A stretch of 16,424 nucleotides of DNA from Equadaptatus sp045642025 (GTDB taxonomy: Bacteria; Synergistota; Synergistia; Synergistales; Synergistaceae): positions 1 to 16,424 of the forward strand of contig JAZUIB010000027.1 in assembly GCA_045642025.1 (NCBI GenBank), in the 5' to 3' direction. Below the pieces are notes generated by a model. That model had not been told where the DNA came from. It made no database searches and saw nothing but the letters and a program-made list of their open reading frames with translations. The position numbers and the translations under genes were made by a program. Each line of letters opens with the position of its first letter. Position 1 is the stretch's first letter. Below are positions 5,324 to 13,829 of the stretch, in pieces.

Positions 5324-6787
5324 TTGGAAAGAGAAGATTTGCTGCGGCATGTTCATGCGTTTCCGGATAAGCCCGGTGTGTATTTGATGCATGATGAGAA
5401 TGATAAGATAATCTATGTGGGCAAGGCAAAGTCGCTGAAAAAGCGTGTCTCGTCTTATTTTCGTCATGCAAACGGTTTTGCGTCGCCTCGTCTCCGCAAG
5501 CTTGTAGAGACTGTACGCGATATTGCCACTATCCGCACGGAAACGGAAATGGAAGCTCTTTTGCTTGAGAATAAGCTGATTAAATATTATCAGCCGTATT
5601 TTAATGTTGATTTGAAGATGAATGAGCGTTACGCGTTTATAAAGGTTACGAATGAGAGGTTTCCGCGTCTTTTGGTTACGCGCAGAAGGGAAGATGACGG
5701 CGCGGTGTATATCGGTCCTTTTGTCCGCGTTGCGGAGGTGCGCTGGATGCTTCGCCTGATTGAGCGTTATCTGCCGCTTCGCAGCTGTTCCGCTGATATT
5801 AGCAGGCAGAATGCTTCTCGTCCTTGTATGCGCTATTCTCTTGGCAGATGTCTTGCACCCTGCTGTGCGAAGTGTACTGAAGATGAGTATAAGGAGCGCG
5901 CCGCCGATGTTATTTTGCTGCTGCAGGGCAACGGCGCGGAGCTTGTGGAGCGTCTTCGCAGGAGGATGAATTCCGCGGCCTCAAGGCTTGCGTTTGAGGA
6001 GGCAGGGCGGCTTCGTGATACAATACGTGCTATATGGAGGGTGACGCGCCAGCGGAATACTATTCCTGACGCGCCGGGAAACAGGGAGGATTTTCTGAAA
6101 ACTCTGACCTCTTTGCAGGAGTTGTTTAATCTGCCGCTGCTTCCGTGGAGGATAGACGGTTTTGATATTTCTCATACAGGCGGCAGTCAGACTGTGGGCG
6201 TGTGTGTGGTGTTTGAGCAGGGCAGCCCGAATACGTCGCTTTACAGGCGTTTTAATATTAAGTCTGTTGAGGGGATAGATGATTTTCGTTCTATGTATGA
6301 AACGGTTACGCGGCGTTATAAACGCTGTCTTGCCGGGCAGGAGCCTTTGCCTCAGCTGATTTTGATAGACGGCGGCACCGTTCAGCTTGAATTTGCTCAA
6401 AAGGCAATGAAGGAGTTGGGGCTTAATATTCCGATGCTGTCTCTTGCGGAGCGTTTTGAGGAGATTTATCTGCCCGGCGATAAGGAGCCTGTGCGGCTTG
6501 AATTTACAAACCCTGTGCTTCGTCTGCTTCAGAGCGTACGCGACGAGGCGCACCGTTATGCCATTACTTCTCACAGAAACAGGCGCGCAAGAATTTTTAC
6601 GCGCAGCAGTGTTGAGGATATACCCGGTATCGGCAAAGCAAAGGCATCTCAGCTGATTACGAAATTCGGCAGCCGCCGTGCGCTTGTTGAAGCGGACGAA
6701 AAAGATATAGCGGCAGTCCACGGTATCGGAGATGTGCTTGCAAAAAGAATTAAGGAATATTTGGCAGGTGAGTCAAATGCAGAGTGA
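5324..6787 (+). CDS. uvrC: UvrABC excision nuclease subunit C, shortened
   Basis: Makes both incisions in nucleotide excision repair after UvrA/UvrB find damage. I start it at TTG 5324, since AAAGGAG lies 6 nt upstream and the protein then opens a few residues before the family's first motif, giving 487 residues. The GIY-YIG nuclease occupies 15-93 (PGVY, IIYVGKAK, catalytic Glu82). A four-cysteine cluster (C155, C168, C176, C180) is where the family binds an iron-sulfur centre. The UVR motif is about 209-244. The RNase H-like nuclease starts at FDISH (Asp281) and has LIDGG (Asp349), EAHRYA (His410) and Asp432. Helix-hairpin-helix repeats are at 430-480. Family members are usually near 600 residues; the roughly 120-residue stretch between UVR motif and FDISH is absent here, reduced to about 37 residues. 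All catalytic residues remain, so it is probably active. It overlaps ribD by 11 nt and heads the operon. Confidence 0.95.
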   Translation: MEREDLLRHVHAFPDKPGVYLMHDENDKIIYVGKAKSLKKRVSSYFRHANGFASPRLRKLVETVRDIATIRTETEMEALLLENKLIKYYQPYFNVDLKMNERYAFIKVTNERFPRLLVTRRREDDGAVYIGPFVRVAEVRWMLRLIERYLPLRSCSADISRQNASRPCMRYSLGRCLAPCCAKCTEDEYKERAADVILLLQGNGAELVERLRRRMNSAASRLAFEEAGRLRDTIRAIWRVTRQRNTIPDAPGNREDFLKTLTSLQELFNLPLLPWRIDGFDISHTGGSQTVGVCVVFEQGSPNTSLYRRFNIKSVEGIDDFRSMYETVTRRYKRCLAGQEPLPQLILIDGGTVQLEFAQKAMKELGLNIPMLSLAERFEEIYLPGDKEPVRLEFTNPVLRLLQSVRDEAHRYAITSHRNRRARIFTRSSVEDIPGIGKAKASQLITKFGSRRALVEADEKDIAAVHGIGDVLAKRIKEYLAGESNAE

Positions 6788-7892
6788 TTTTACCGAACAT
6801 GATGTTATATATATGAAAAGAGCGATTGAGCTTGCAAAACTCGGCGTGCGAGAAGCAACTCCGAATCCTCTTGTGGGCTGTGTAATCGTTAAGGACGGAA
6901 AGATTATTTCCGAAGGCTGGCATCATAAATACGGCAGCGACCACGCGGAGGCTGACGCCGTGAAAAAATGCGGAGAAAGTATTGAAGGGGCATCTGTTTA
7001 TGTCACGCTTGAGCCTTGTTCGCACTATGGCAAGACTCCTCCCTGCGCAAAACTTCTTGCGGAACGCCGGCCGAAGGAAGTCGTTATTGCCATGGGAGAC
7101 CCTAACCCGAAGGTGAACGGCAGGGGCATTGAAATTCTCAAAGACGCCGGTATAAAGGTGCGTATGCCGCTGCTTGAAAAAGAGTGCCGTTATCTCAATA
7201 GAGGCTTTCTCAGCCGCATAGTGCGCGGCAGACCGTGGGTAACAGTTAAATCCGCGGTAACGCTTGACGGAAGAATTGCCTTGCCGAACGGCGAGAGCAA
7301 ATGGATAACCGGCGGGGAGGCGCGGCTTGAGGTACAGAAAATGAGAGCGGAAAATGACGCTCTTCTCACAGGAGTAGGAACAATAGCCGCCGACGACCCT
7401 CAAATGACGGTCAGAGATGTCAGCGGCAGAAATCCGCTGAGAGTTATTGTTGACCCTCGTCTCAGAATGCCCGAAAATGCGAAGATATTTGGCTGCGGCG
7501 ATAAAGTTATTGTGTTTTGCGACTTTGACGCTCCTGAGGGCAAAATTGCGCGTTTTGAAGCAAAGGGCGCTGAAATCGTCAGAGTTGATTTTAAATCAGC
7601 CTGTCCGATGACAAAAATTTTGAGCAATTTGGGTGAAAATGGTATAAACTACTTAATGGTTGAGGCAGGAGCAAAAACTGTCAGCTCGTTTTTTGCTGAG
7701 CGTCTGGCAGATGAGTTTGTTATGTTTGCCGCGCCGAAAATCGCGGGAAAAGGTTTGGGCTTTGCGGAGTATTTTGAAATACCGTCGCTTTCTGAGACGG
7801 TAAACATCAAAAACCTGACTGTTGATAAGTGCGGGGAAGACCTTAAGATTAAAGGAGTTGCCGAATGTTCACGGGACTGGTTGAAGCTGTAG
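6777..7892 (+). CDS. ribD: Bifunctional riboflavin deaminase/reductase
   Basis: Carries out steps two and three of riboflavin synthesis: deamination of the pyrimidinone made from GTP, then NADPH-dependent reduction of the ribosyl side chain. I start it at ATG 6777, giving 371 residues, close to the usual 360-370. The deaminase domain (about 8-145) has the zinc site HAE (56-58) and PCSHYGKTPPC (80-90). The reductase domain (about 150-371) opens RPWVTVKSAVTLDGRIA and has the T-G-x-G-T-I-x-x-D-D-P segment typical of RibD_C. The start lies inside the end of uvrC (11-nt overlap) and the end overlaps ribE by 28 nt, so translation is probably coupled through the operon. No FMN riboswitch is seen before it. 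Confidence 0.96.
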   Translation: MQSDFTEHDVIYMKRAIELAKLGVREATPNPLVGCVIVKDGKIISEGWHHKYGSDHAEADAVKKCGESIEGASVYVTLEPCSHYGKTPPCAKLLAERRPKEVVIAMGDPNPKVNGRGIEILKDAGIKVRMPLLEKECRYLNRGFLSRIVRGRPWVTVKSAVTLDGRIALPNGESKWITGGEARLEVQKMRAENDALLTGVGTIAADDPQMTVRDVSGRNPLRVIVDPRLRMPENAKIFGCGDKVIVFCDFDAPEGKIARFEAKGAEIVRVDFKSACPMTKILSNLGENGINYLMVEAGAKTVSSFFAERLADEFVMFAAPKIAGKGLGFAEYFEIPSLSETVNIKNLTVDKCGEDLKIKGVAECSRDWLKL

Positions 7893-8524
7893 GCAGAATT
7901 AAATCGGTACGTCGGAAATCAGATATATGGCTGCTTGATATTCAGGCGGCGGAGATTGCGCGTGAACTGCACAAGGGAGATTCTGTGGCTGTGTCCGGAG
8001 TTTGTTTGACCGTTACAGATTTTGACACGGAAAGTTTTCGCGCCGAAATGATGGAAGAAACGCACAAACGCACAAAGCTCGGCATGCTCAAAAGCGGCGA
8101 TGCCGTTAATCTCGAGCGGGCAATGAGCGTAAACGCGCGTTTTGACGGGCATATTGTCACAGGGCATATTGACGGGCAGGGCAAAGTCTCCAAAATTGCA
8201 GCGTATGAAAATACAAAAAAGTTTTTCTTCTCGGCAAACGCTGATATAATGTCTGGTATAGTTTCCAAAGGCTCCATTGCGATAGACGGAGTCAGTTTGA
8301 CCGTGATAGATGTCAGCGATACGGAATTTTCTGTTGAGTTGATACCTACAACTCTTGCTGAAACGTCGCTTTCAGCGCTTATGGAAGGCAGCGTTGTCAA
8401 CCTAGAAACAGATATACTCGGAAAATACGTTGCGAAAATGCTTGCAAAACGTTTTGATAAAACAGAAGATAAAAAGACAGGAAGCATCAGCTGGCAGAAA
8501 CTTGCAGACAACGGCTGGCTGTAA
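7865..8524 (+). CDS. ribE: Riboflavin synthase, alpha subunit
   Basis: The final step: dismutation of two dimethyl-ribityl-lumazine molecules to riboflavin and the pyrimidinedione. The 219 residues contain the two internal lumazine-binding repeats: MFTGLVEAVG with SGVCLTV (44-50), and GHIVTGHIDG (97-104 region) with DGVSLTV (141-147). The end of the second repeat is E-T-D-I-L-G-K-Y-V. Active synthases are trimers. AAAGGAG at 7851-7857 lies 7 nt before the ATG, inside ribD. The 28-nt overlap with ribD is real, because the N-terminal MFTGLVE motif is the family's conserved start. Its lumazine substrate comes from ribH, two genes on. Confidence 0.96.
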   Translation: MFTGLVEAVGRIKSVRRKSDIWLLDIQAAEIARELHKGDSVAVSGVCLTVTDFDTESFRAEMMEETHKRTKLGMLKSGDAVNLERAMSVNARFDGHIVTGHIDGQGKVSKIAAYENTKKFFFSANADIMSGIVSKGSIAIDGVSLTVIDVSDTEFSVELIPTTLAETSLSALMEGSVVNLETDILGKYVAKMLAKRFDKTEDKKTGSISWQKLADNGWL

Positions 8525-8612
8525 AATCAGAAGAATAGCTGTACAGGTGTATAGAGCATAGCGCAAGCTGTCAGCCTGTGTCGCTGTACTCTTGGTAATA
8601 CCGGAGGTTTTT

Positions 8613-9860
8613 ATGCTTAACACTATTGAAGAGGCAATAAGCGAACTTAAAAACGGCAAACTTATTATTGTGGTTGATGACGAGAACCGCGAGAATGAGG
8701 GTGACCTCATTATGGCGGCTCAGTTCTGCCGTACGGAAGATATGAACTTTATCGTCACAAACGCGCGCGGGGTTGTCTGCGCGCCGCTTACGGCTGAAAG
8801 GGCAAAACAGTTGAAACTCGAGCCTATGGTGAAATACAACACAGACGCGCACTGTACGGCTTTCACCGTTTCAGTTGATAAATTTAATACAAAAACCGGA
8901 GTTTCAGCTGAGGAACGTGCAATAACTGCCCAATGTCTTGCGGATCCCAATACTCACCCTGAGGATTTGCACCGTCCCGGACATATTTTCCCTCTTGTGG
9001 CAAAAAGCGGCGGCGTACTTGAACGTAACGGCCACACAGAGGCAACTGTTGACCTGCTTCGTCTTGCAGGGCTTGAGGAAACCGGCATTTGCTGTGAGAT
9101 TTCAAATGAAGACGGCTCTATGGCGCGTCTGCCGGAGTTGCTCGAACTTGCAAAGAAATGGAATCTTAAGATTATTTCAATAGAAGATTTAGTGAAGTAC
9201 AGGCTGATGCGCGAGAAACTTGTTTCACGCGAGGCAACCTGCCATCTTCCGACGCAGTGGGGTGATTTTGTCTGCCACGCGTATGTCAGTCCTTACGGTG
9301 ATAATCCAGGCGCAGTGCATATCGCGCTTGTCAAGGGAGATATCAAAGATGCCGACAATGTGCTTGTCAGAGTACATTCCGAATGTTTCACGGGAGACCT
9401 TCTCGGCTCGCTTCGCTGTGACTGCGGCCCGCAGCTTCACACCGCAATGTCAATGATTGAAAAAGAGGGCAGGGGAGTTCTGCTTTATCTGCGCCAAGAG
9501 GGCAGAGGAATAGGGCTTTTAAACAAATTGAAGGCGTATGACCTGCAGGAAAAAGGGCTTGATACTGTAGAAGCGAATATTGCACTCGGATTTCAGCCCG
9601 ACCAGAGAAATTACGGCATTGGCGCACAGATTTTGGCAGACCTTGGTGTAAAGCGTTTCCGCCTTATGACGAATAACCCTGTAAAAATTTCAGGGCTTTC
9701 TGCCTACGGGCTTGAAATAACGGAACGTGTGCCGATAGAAATACAGCCCAACCAATACAACGAAAAATATCTGAATACAAAGATATGCAAAATGGGGCAT
9801 TATCTGCATCTCAGCAACAGCGAATGTTCATGCAGACAGCATGAAAATAATAAAGATTAA
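8613..9860 (+). CDS. ribBA: DHBP synthase / GTP cyclohydrolase II fusion
   Basis: A bifunctional 415-residue enzyme supplying both branches of the riboflavin pathway. The N-terminal half (1-200) is 3,4-dihydroxy-2-butanone 4-phosphate synthase: DDENRENEGD (22-31), D-L-H-RPGHIFPL (118-128), NGHTEATVDL (139-148). The C-terminal half (about 205-405) is GTP cyclohydrolase II: RVHSEC (253-258) and GDLLGSLRCDCG (261-272) provide the three zinc cysteines (C258, C269, C271). LRQEGRGIGL (293-302) and N-Y-G-I-G-A-Q-I-L (333-341) complete the GTP site. I start at ATG 8613 because GGAGG lies 5 nt upstream; an in-frame TTG at 8592 lies before that site. The 88-bp gap before it is the largest inside the operon and shows no riboswitch; a weak internal promoter cannot be excluded. 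Confidence 0.96.
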   Translation: MLNTIEEAISELKNGKLIIVVDDENRENEGDLIMAAQFCRTEDMNFIVTNARGVVCAPLTAERAKQLKLEPMVKYNTDAHCTAFTVSVDKFNTKTGVSAEERAITAQCLADPNTHPEDLHRPGHIFPLVAKSGGVLERNGHTEATVDLLRLAGLEETGICCEISNEDGSMARLPELLELAKKWNLKIISIEDLVKYRLMREKLVSREATCHLPTQWGDFVCHAYVSPYGDNPGAVHIALVKGDIKDADNVLVRVHSECFTGDLLGSLRCDCGPQLHTAMSMIEKEGRGVLLYLRQEGRGIGLLNKLKAYDLQEKGLDTVEANIALGFQPDQRNYGIGAQILADLGVKRFRLMTNNPVKISGLSAYGLEITERVPIEIQPNQYNEKYLNTKICKMGHYLHLSNSECSCRQHENNKD

Positions 9861-9900
9861 ATCAGCCAAAATAAATCATCAGTAAAGGGGAAGTGACTCA

Positions 9901-10386
9901 ATGAAAACTTATCAGGGCAATATGATCGGAACAGGACTGCGCTTTGCAATAGTGGCGTCGCGTTTCAACGAATTTATCACAGCCAAACTCATTGAAGGCG
10001 CAAAAGACGCTCTTCTGCGGCATGATGTGCGCCATCAGGATATTGACCTTTTCTGGGTGCCAGGCGCTTGGGAACAGCCGCTTGCGGCAAAGGAAATTGC
10101 GCTTTCCGGAAAATATGACGCAATTATTTCTGTCGGCGCGGTTATCAAAGGTGACACGTCGCACGATGTTTATGTCGCCTCTGAGGCTGCAAAGGGGCTT
10201 GCAATGGTATCTCTCGAGCAGAGAGTTCCGGTTGCTTTCGGCATTCTCACCTGCGACAATCTTGATCAGGCAATCGAACGCGCAGGCGTAAAAGCTGGAA
10301 ATAAAGGCGCAGATGCCGCTCTTGCGGCTCTTGAGGCGGCAAATCTGCTTAAAAATATCAGAAATGAACAGGAGAATGAAGACTAA
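9901..10386 (+). CDS. ribH: 6,7-dimethyl-8-ribityllumazine synthase
   Basis: Condenses the pyrimidinedione with dihydroxybutanone phosphate to give lumazine, the substrate of riboflavin synthase. The 161 residues are typical. Visible are SRFNEFI (20-26), VPGAWEQP (53-60), SVGAVIKGDTSH (77-88) with the catalytic His88, and G-I-L-T near 114. The segment after the histidine is DVYVAS where most homologues have F-D/E-Y-V; this is a mild variation. The family forms 60-subunit or pentameric shells. AAAGGGG at 9882-9888 region is the ribosome site. The stop overlaps the serS start by one base (TAATG). Confidence 0.95.
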   Translation: MKTYQGNMIGTGLRFAIVASRFNEFITAKLIEGAKDALLRHDVRHQDIDLFWVPGAWEQPLAAKEIALSGKYDAIISVGAVIKGDTSHDVYVASEAAKGLAMVSLEQRVPVAFGILTCDNLDQAIERAGVKAGNKGADAALAALEAANLLKNIRNEQENED

Positions 10387-11657
10387 TGCTTGATCTTAAG
10401 TGGGTGCGCGAAAATGCTGACGAAGTCGCGCAGATGCTCAAAAACAGAAATAATTCCTTCCCCCTGGACGAGCTGCTTGCGCTTGATGAAAAGAGAAAAG
10501 CCGCGCTTCTTGAAGTTGAAAAGCTGAAGGAAAAACGCAATGCCGGAGCAAAACAGGTCGGTGTACTTAAGAAAAACGGCGAAAACGCAGACGCGCTTAT
10601 GGAAGAAATGCGCCTTCTCGGAGGCAAAATTGCCGAACTTGACGCGAAAGTCGCAGAAATTCAGGCAGAGCTTGATAATATGGCTCTTTCAATTCCCAAT
10701 AAGGTTCACAGCTCTGTGCCTGTCGGCAAGGATGAAAATGATAACGTTGAGATACGCCGCTGGGGTACACCGAGACTATTTGATTTTCAGCCGAAAGCAC
10801 ATTGGGAACTCGGCGAAAATCTCGGCATAATGGATTTTGAAAGAGGAGTAAAACTTGCAGAAAGCCGCTTTACAATCCTCAAAAATGAGGGTGCGCATCT
10901 TGAGCGTGCGCTCATGAATTTTATGCTTGACCTTCACACGACAAAGCACGGTTTCACCGAAATTATGCCTCCCGTTCTTGTTAACTCGAAAACTATGACA
11001 GGCACCGGGCAACTGCCTAAATTCACAGAAGATCTTTACCGCTGCGCAAATGATGACCTCTGGATGATTCCGACGGCAGAAGTGCCTCTTACAAATATGT
11101 ACTCGGGCGAAATTCTTGCCGAAAAGGACCTCCCAATGTATTTTACGGCATATACGCCGTGTTTCCGCCGCGAGGCAGGCAGCTACGGGCGCGATATGAA
11201 AGGCATGCTCCGCCAGCATCAGTTTGACAAGGTTGAAATGGTAAAGCTCAGCACACCTGAAAAAAGCTATTACGAACTTGAACATCTGACAAACTGCGCG
11301 GAAGATGTGCTTCAGATACTCGGTCTGCCGTACAGAGTGGTCTGTCTGTCATCAGGAGACATGGGATTTGGCGCGGCAAAAACTTTTGATCTTGAAGTAT
11401 GGCTTCCTTTCCAGAACTGCTACAGAGAAATCAGTTCATGCAGTAACTGCGAAGATTTTCAGGCGCGTCGTATGGGACTCAGATACAGACCGGCAGACGG
11501 CGGAAAACCGCAGTTTGTCCATACATTAAACGGCTCGGGACTTGCAATCGGCAGAACATTAATCGCGGTTGTGGAGAATTATCAGAATGAGGACGGCAGT
11601 ATCACCATTCCTGAAGCACTCCGTCCGTATTTAGGAAACGCTGATAAAATAGGTTAA
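10386..11657 (+). CDS. serS: Serine--tRNA ligase
   Basis: Charges tRNA-Ser, and also starts selenocysteine synthesis where tRNA-Sec exists. The 423 residues have the family layout. The N-terminal tRNA-binding coiled coil is about 28-105, rich in K-E-K and L-E heptads. The class II catalytic core has motif 2 at C-F-R-R-E-A-G-S-Y-G-R-D (259-270) and motif 3 at NGSGLAIGRTL (382-392). ATG overlaps the ribH stop by one base. It is the last gene before the terminator at 11675, so serS is probably transcribed with the riboflavin genes. No T-box leader is seen. Confidence 0.97.
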   Translation: MLDLKWVRENADEVAQMLKNRNNSFPLDELLALDEKRKAALLEVEKLKEKRNAGAKQVGVLKKNGENADALMEEMRLLGGKIAELDAKVAEIQAELDNMALSIPNKVHSSVPVGKDENDNVEIRRWGTPRLFDFQPKAHWELGENLGIMDFERGVKLAESRFTILKNEGAHLERALMNFMLDLHTTKHGFTEIMPPVLVNSKTMTGTGQLPKFTEDLYRCANDDLWMIPTAEVPLTNMYSGEILAEKDLPMYFTAYTPCFRREAGSYGRDMKGMLRQHQFDKVEMVKLSTPEKSYYELEHLTNCAEDVLQILGLPYRVVCLSSGDMGFGAAKTFDLEVWLPFQNCYREISSCSNCEDFQARRMGLRYRPADGGKPQFVHTLNGSGLAIGRTLIAVVENYQNEDGSITIPEALRPYLGNADKIG

Positions 11658-11674
11658 ATCTTCAAAAAACACTG

Positions 11675-11708
11675 AAAAGAAAACCGGATTTTTCGGTTTT
11701 CTTTTTTT
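11675..11708 (+). terminator. Intrinsic terminator of the uvrC-rib-serS operon
   Basis: AAAAGAAAACCG (11675-11686) pairs with CGGTTTTCTTTT (11694-11705) around a 7-nt loop, then more T to 11708. It separates the two plus-strand operons. Confidence 0.88.
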
Positions 11709-11711
11709 ATC

Positions 11712-11740
11712 TTGGCTTAATCTGTGGTAACATATATAAA
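11712..11740 (+). promoter_or_regulatory. Promoter of the second operon
   Basis: TTGGCT (11712-11717) and TATAAA (11735-11740) with a 17-bp spacer lie directly after the terminator and 22 bp before the next start codon. The hexamers are 4/6 and 5/6 matches to consensus. Confidence 0.6.
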
Positions 11741-11762
11741 ACGCGCAGGGAGGATAGAGCAC

Positions 11763-13493
11763 ATGCTTGATATTCCATATCTTCAGATGACGCTGGCAGT
11801 TTTTGCCGTTGCTGTCGCATGTGTATCTTTTCAGAGATTTTTCAGAAAATATGTTGAACCAGACCAGTATTATTACCTCAAAGATATTACTATAATATGC
11901 GCCTGGTCACTGTTTGGTATATGGACGCATAATACGCCTCTCCGTATTACAATCGCGGCTGCGGTTATCGCAGGCTGCATAGGTTTCTGTCAGAAGGTTA
12001 TGAATGCTCGTTCTCTGCGTTTACTTTATTTCCTCACAGGTCTTGCGTTCTCTGTTTTCGGTCCCCGTGTTGCTTTCATTGAAGCCGCAAGCGGAGAATA
12101 TATCTATCTTTCAAATATTCCGTCTATAATAGCAAGTACAATATGGGTTGGCTTCATGCCTATATTTTTTCAAGATGTCGACGAAATTCCCGGCATGTGC
12201 GGATTTATGCTTACTGCAATGTGGGGTGTGATATCTGCTGTCATAATAACAGAACCCAAACAGTTTCAGGACGTAACGCAGATATGTATCACAGGCATAG
12301 TTTTTCTGCTTGTATTCCGCTCCCGCCATCTTTACGCATATCGAAGGCTTACAGAACCTTTAAGCGCGTTTTGGGGCACTCTTGTGGCAGGTGTTTGTGT
12401 ATTTGCGGTCAGCAGAGGTATTGCGACATGGCCGCTTATTTCGGCTGTGACCGGATTTATTCTTATTCCTGTAATTGAAATAGTAATACTGGTCGCTTCC
12501 GCAATATTTATGCCGCATCCTTCCGGAACCTTTATGCTCTACAAAGAGTGCATATCTCACGGCATAGACCATTCAGGAGCGGTTTACGGCTTTATATTGC
12601 TATGCACGCTTGCTTCCTGCGCGGCGGCAGGCATTATGATGCAGTATCATGCGTTTATAATTGTCCTTGCCGTAGTTTTCGTGATATTTGCAATAACCGC
12701 AGTGTTTTTCAAACTTAAAAAAACGGAACACAAAGAAACTGATAGAACCCCTGCGCTTTGGGGAATAACAATCGACAATGTATCTCTCAACTATGCGCTC
12801 GGAAAAGTAACTCACTGGATTGAGACAGAGAGAACAGCGCATATAATTATCACGCCGGACGCACTTGCTGCGCTGAGAAGCAGAAAAGATGCCCGCTATC
12901 GTGCGGTCTGCGAAAAGGCATCTCTCAGGCTTCCTGACGGTGCCGGGCTGATTTCGGCGTTCAAACTTCTCGGGAATCCTATACAGGAAAGGCTTCCGGG
13001 CTGCGAATTTGTAGAACATCTCTGTGAAAGGGCAGCGTCTGAAGGCTGGAAAGTTTATTTCTTCGGCGGCAGTCCTGGAATCGCAGAGGCCGCTGCGGAA
13101 AAAATGAAAGAAAAATTCAGCGGTCTTCAGGTAGCAGGCTGCAAGAACGGATATTTCAAAGAAGACGAAATACCTGTAATATGCAGTGAAATCAAAAAAT
13201 CAGGCGCAGATATACTGTTTACGGGCTTAGGAGTCCCCAAACAAGAATACTGGCTGTATGAATATCTTGAAAAAACAGGCGCAGTAGCAGGCATAGGAAT
13301 AGGCGGAAGCATGGATGTCATTTCCGGAAAACTAAAACGCGCGCCCAAAATCTGGCAGAAAATGAAACTCGAATGGCTTTACAGAACAATACAGGAACCA
13401 TGGCGCTGGAAAAGACTGCTTGGACTGCCTGTCTTTGTGTGGTATGTACTGCTTACAAAATTTCATCTGGACAGATACGATAAAATAAACTAA
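11763..13493 (+). CDS. Degenerate MraY/WecA-like membrane domain fused to a TagA/WecG glycosyltransferase
   Basis: 576 residues from ATG 11763 (GGGAGG 9 nt upstream; a GTG at 11724 lies within the promoter region and is rejected). Residues 1-316 form about ten membrane helices whose order follows undecaprenyl-phosphate sugar-phosphate transferases such as TagO/WecA. The helix-loop at 70-100 aligns with their LDD segment, 127-150 with the N-x-x-DGLDGLA segment, and 233-275 with the P-x-F-D and HxHH segment. The catalytic residues are replaced: the DD position reads CQ (76-77), the third segment has no GD-x-G-S, and there is no HHH. Residues 332-576 are a GT26 domain of the TagA/WecG/CpsF type: T364, LPDG (390-393), VYFFGG (431-436), GLGVPKQE (488-495), GGSMDVISG-K-x-K-RAP (514-528) and the basic C-terminal tail. 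GT26 enzymes add N-acetylmannosamine or a similar sugar to an undecaprenyl-diphosphate-linked sugar at the inner membrane face. The membrane half probably anchors or positions the lipid substrate. Confidence 0.8.
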   Translation: MLDIPYLQMTLAVFAVAVACVSFQRFFRKYVEPDQYYYLKDITIICAWSLFGIWTHNTPLRITIAAAVIAGCIGFCQKVMNARSLRLLYFLTGLAFSVFGPRVAFIEAASGEYIYLSNIPSIIASTIWVGFMPIFFQDVDEIPGMCGFMLTAMWGVISAVIITEPKQFQDVTQICITGIVFLLVFRSRHLYAYRRLTEPLSAFWGTLVAGVCVFAVSRGIATWPLISAVTGFILIPVIEIVILVASAIFMPHPSGTFMLYKECISHGIDHSGAVYGFILLCTLASCAAAGIMMQYHAFIIVLAVVFVIFAITAVFFKLKKTEHKETDRTPALWGITIDNVSLNYALGKVTHWIETERTAHIIITPDALAALRSRKDARYRAVCEKASLRLPDGAGLISAFKLLGNPIQERLPGCEFVEHLCERAASEGWKVYFFGGSPGIAEAAAEKMKEKFSGLQVAGCKNGYFKEDEIPVICSEIKKSGADILFTGLGVPKQEYWLYEYLEKTGAVAGIGIGGSMDVISGKLKRAPKIWQKMKLEWLYRTIQEPWRWKRLLGLPVFVWYVLLTKFHLDRYDKIN

Positions 13494-13513
13494 CACAGTA
13501 AGGAGTGTTTTCA

Positions 13514-13825
13514 ATGAATATGAACAAACTTATGCAGCAAGCGCAGAAAATGCAGGCAGGTCTTGCCCGTGCGCAGGAAGAACTTGAAACCCTTGAAGTA
13601 GAGGGTACTGCAGGCGGGGGAGCTGTCAAAGTCACAGTCAACGGACATGGTGACATTATGGCAGTTTCAATATCGAAAGATGTAGTAGACCCTGAAGAAA
13701 CTGAAATGCTCGAAGACCTTATCCTTTCCGCGCTTAAAGACGGTATTACAAAAAGCAAAAGCGCTGCGGCCGCAAAAATGAACTCAATTACAGGAGGGCT
13801 GGGTAATTTACCCGGTTTAATGTAA
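13514..13825 (+). CDS. ybaB: YbaB/EbfC-family nucleoid-associated protein
   Basis: A 103-residue DNA-binding protein. TAAGGAG at 13499-13505 places the start at ATG 13514 (8-nt spacing), not at the GTG at 13505. The sequence MNKLMQQAQKMQ and a helical, glutamine-rich N terminus lead into G-G-G-A-V-K-V-T-V-N-G-H-G-D and a final helix, then a Gly/Leu/Pro-rich C-terminal tail ending PGLM. These are family hallmarks. It sits immediately before recR, an arrangement conserved across many bacteria and suggesting a role near recombination and nucleoid structure. The exact role is not settled for the family. Confidence 0.93.
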   Translation: MNMNKLMQQAQKMQAGLARAQEELETLEVEGTAGGGAVKVTVNGHGDIMAVSISKDVVDPEETEMLEDLILSALKDGITKSKSAAAAKMNSITGGLGNLPGLM

Positions 13826-13829
13826 AAAC

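Noticed and set aside
5981..6721. Long minus-strand frame of 246 codons
   Set aside because: Fully antisense to uvrC, whose motifs are unmistakable; composition artefact.
6750..7403. Minus-strand frame of 217 codons
   Set aside because: Antisense shadow of ribD; no ribosome site or recognisable domain.
8525..8612. FMN riboswitch or regulatory leader before ribBA
   Set aside because: None of the conserved RFN-element strings is seen; only a weak GTACAG/CTGTAC pairing is possible.
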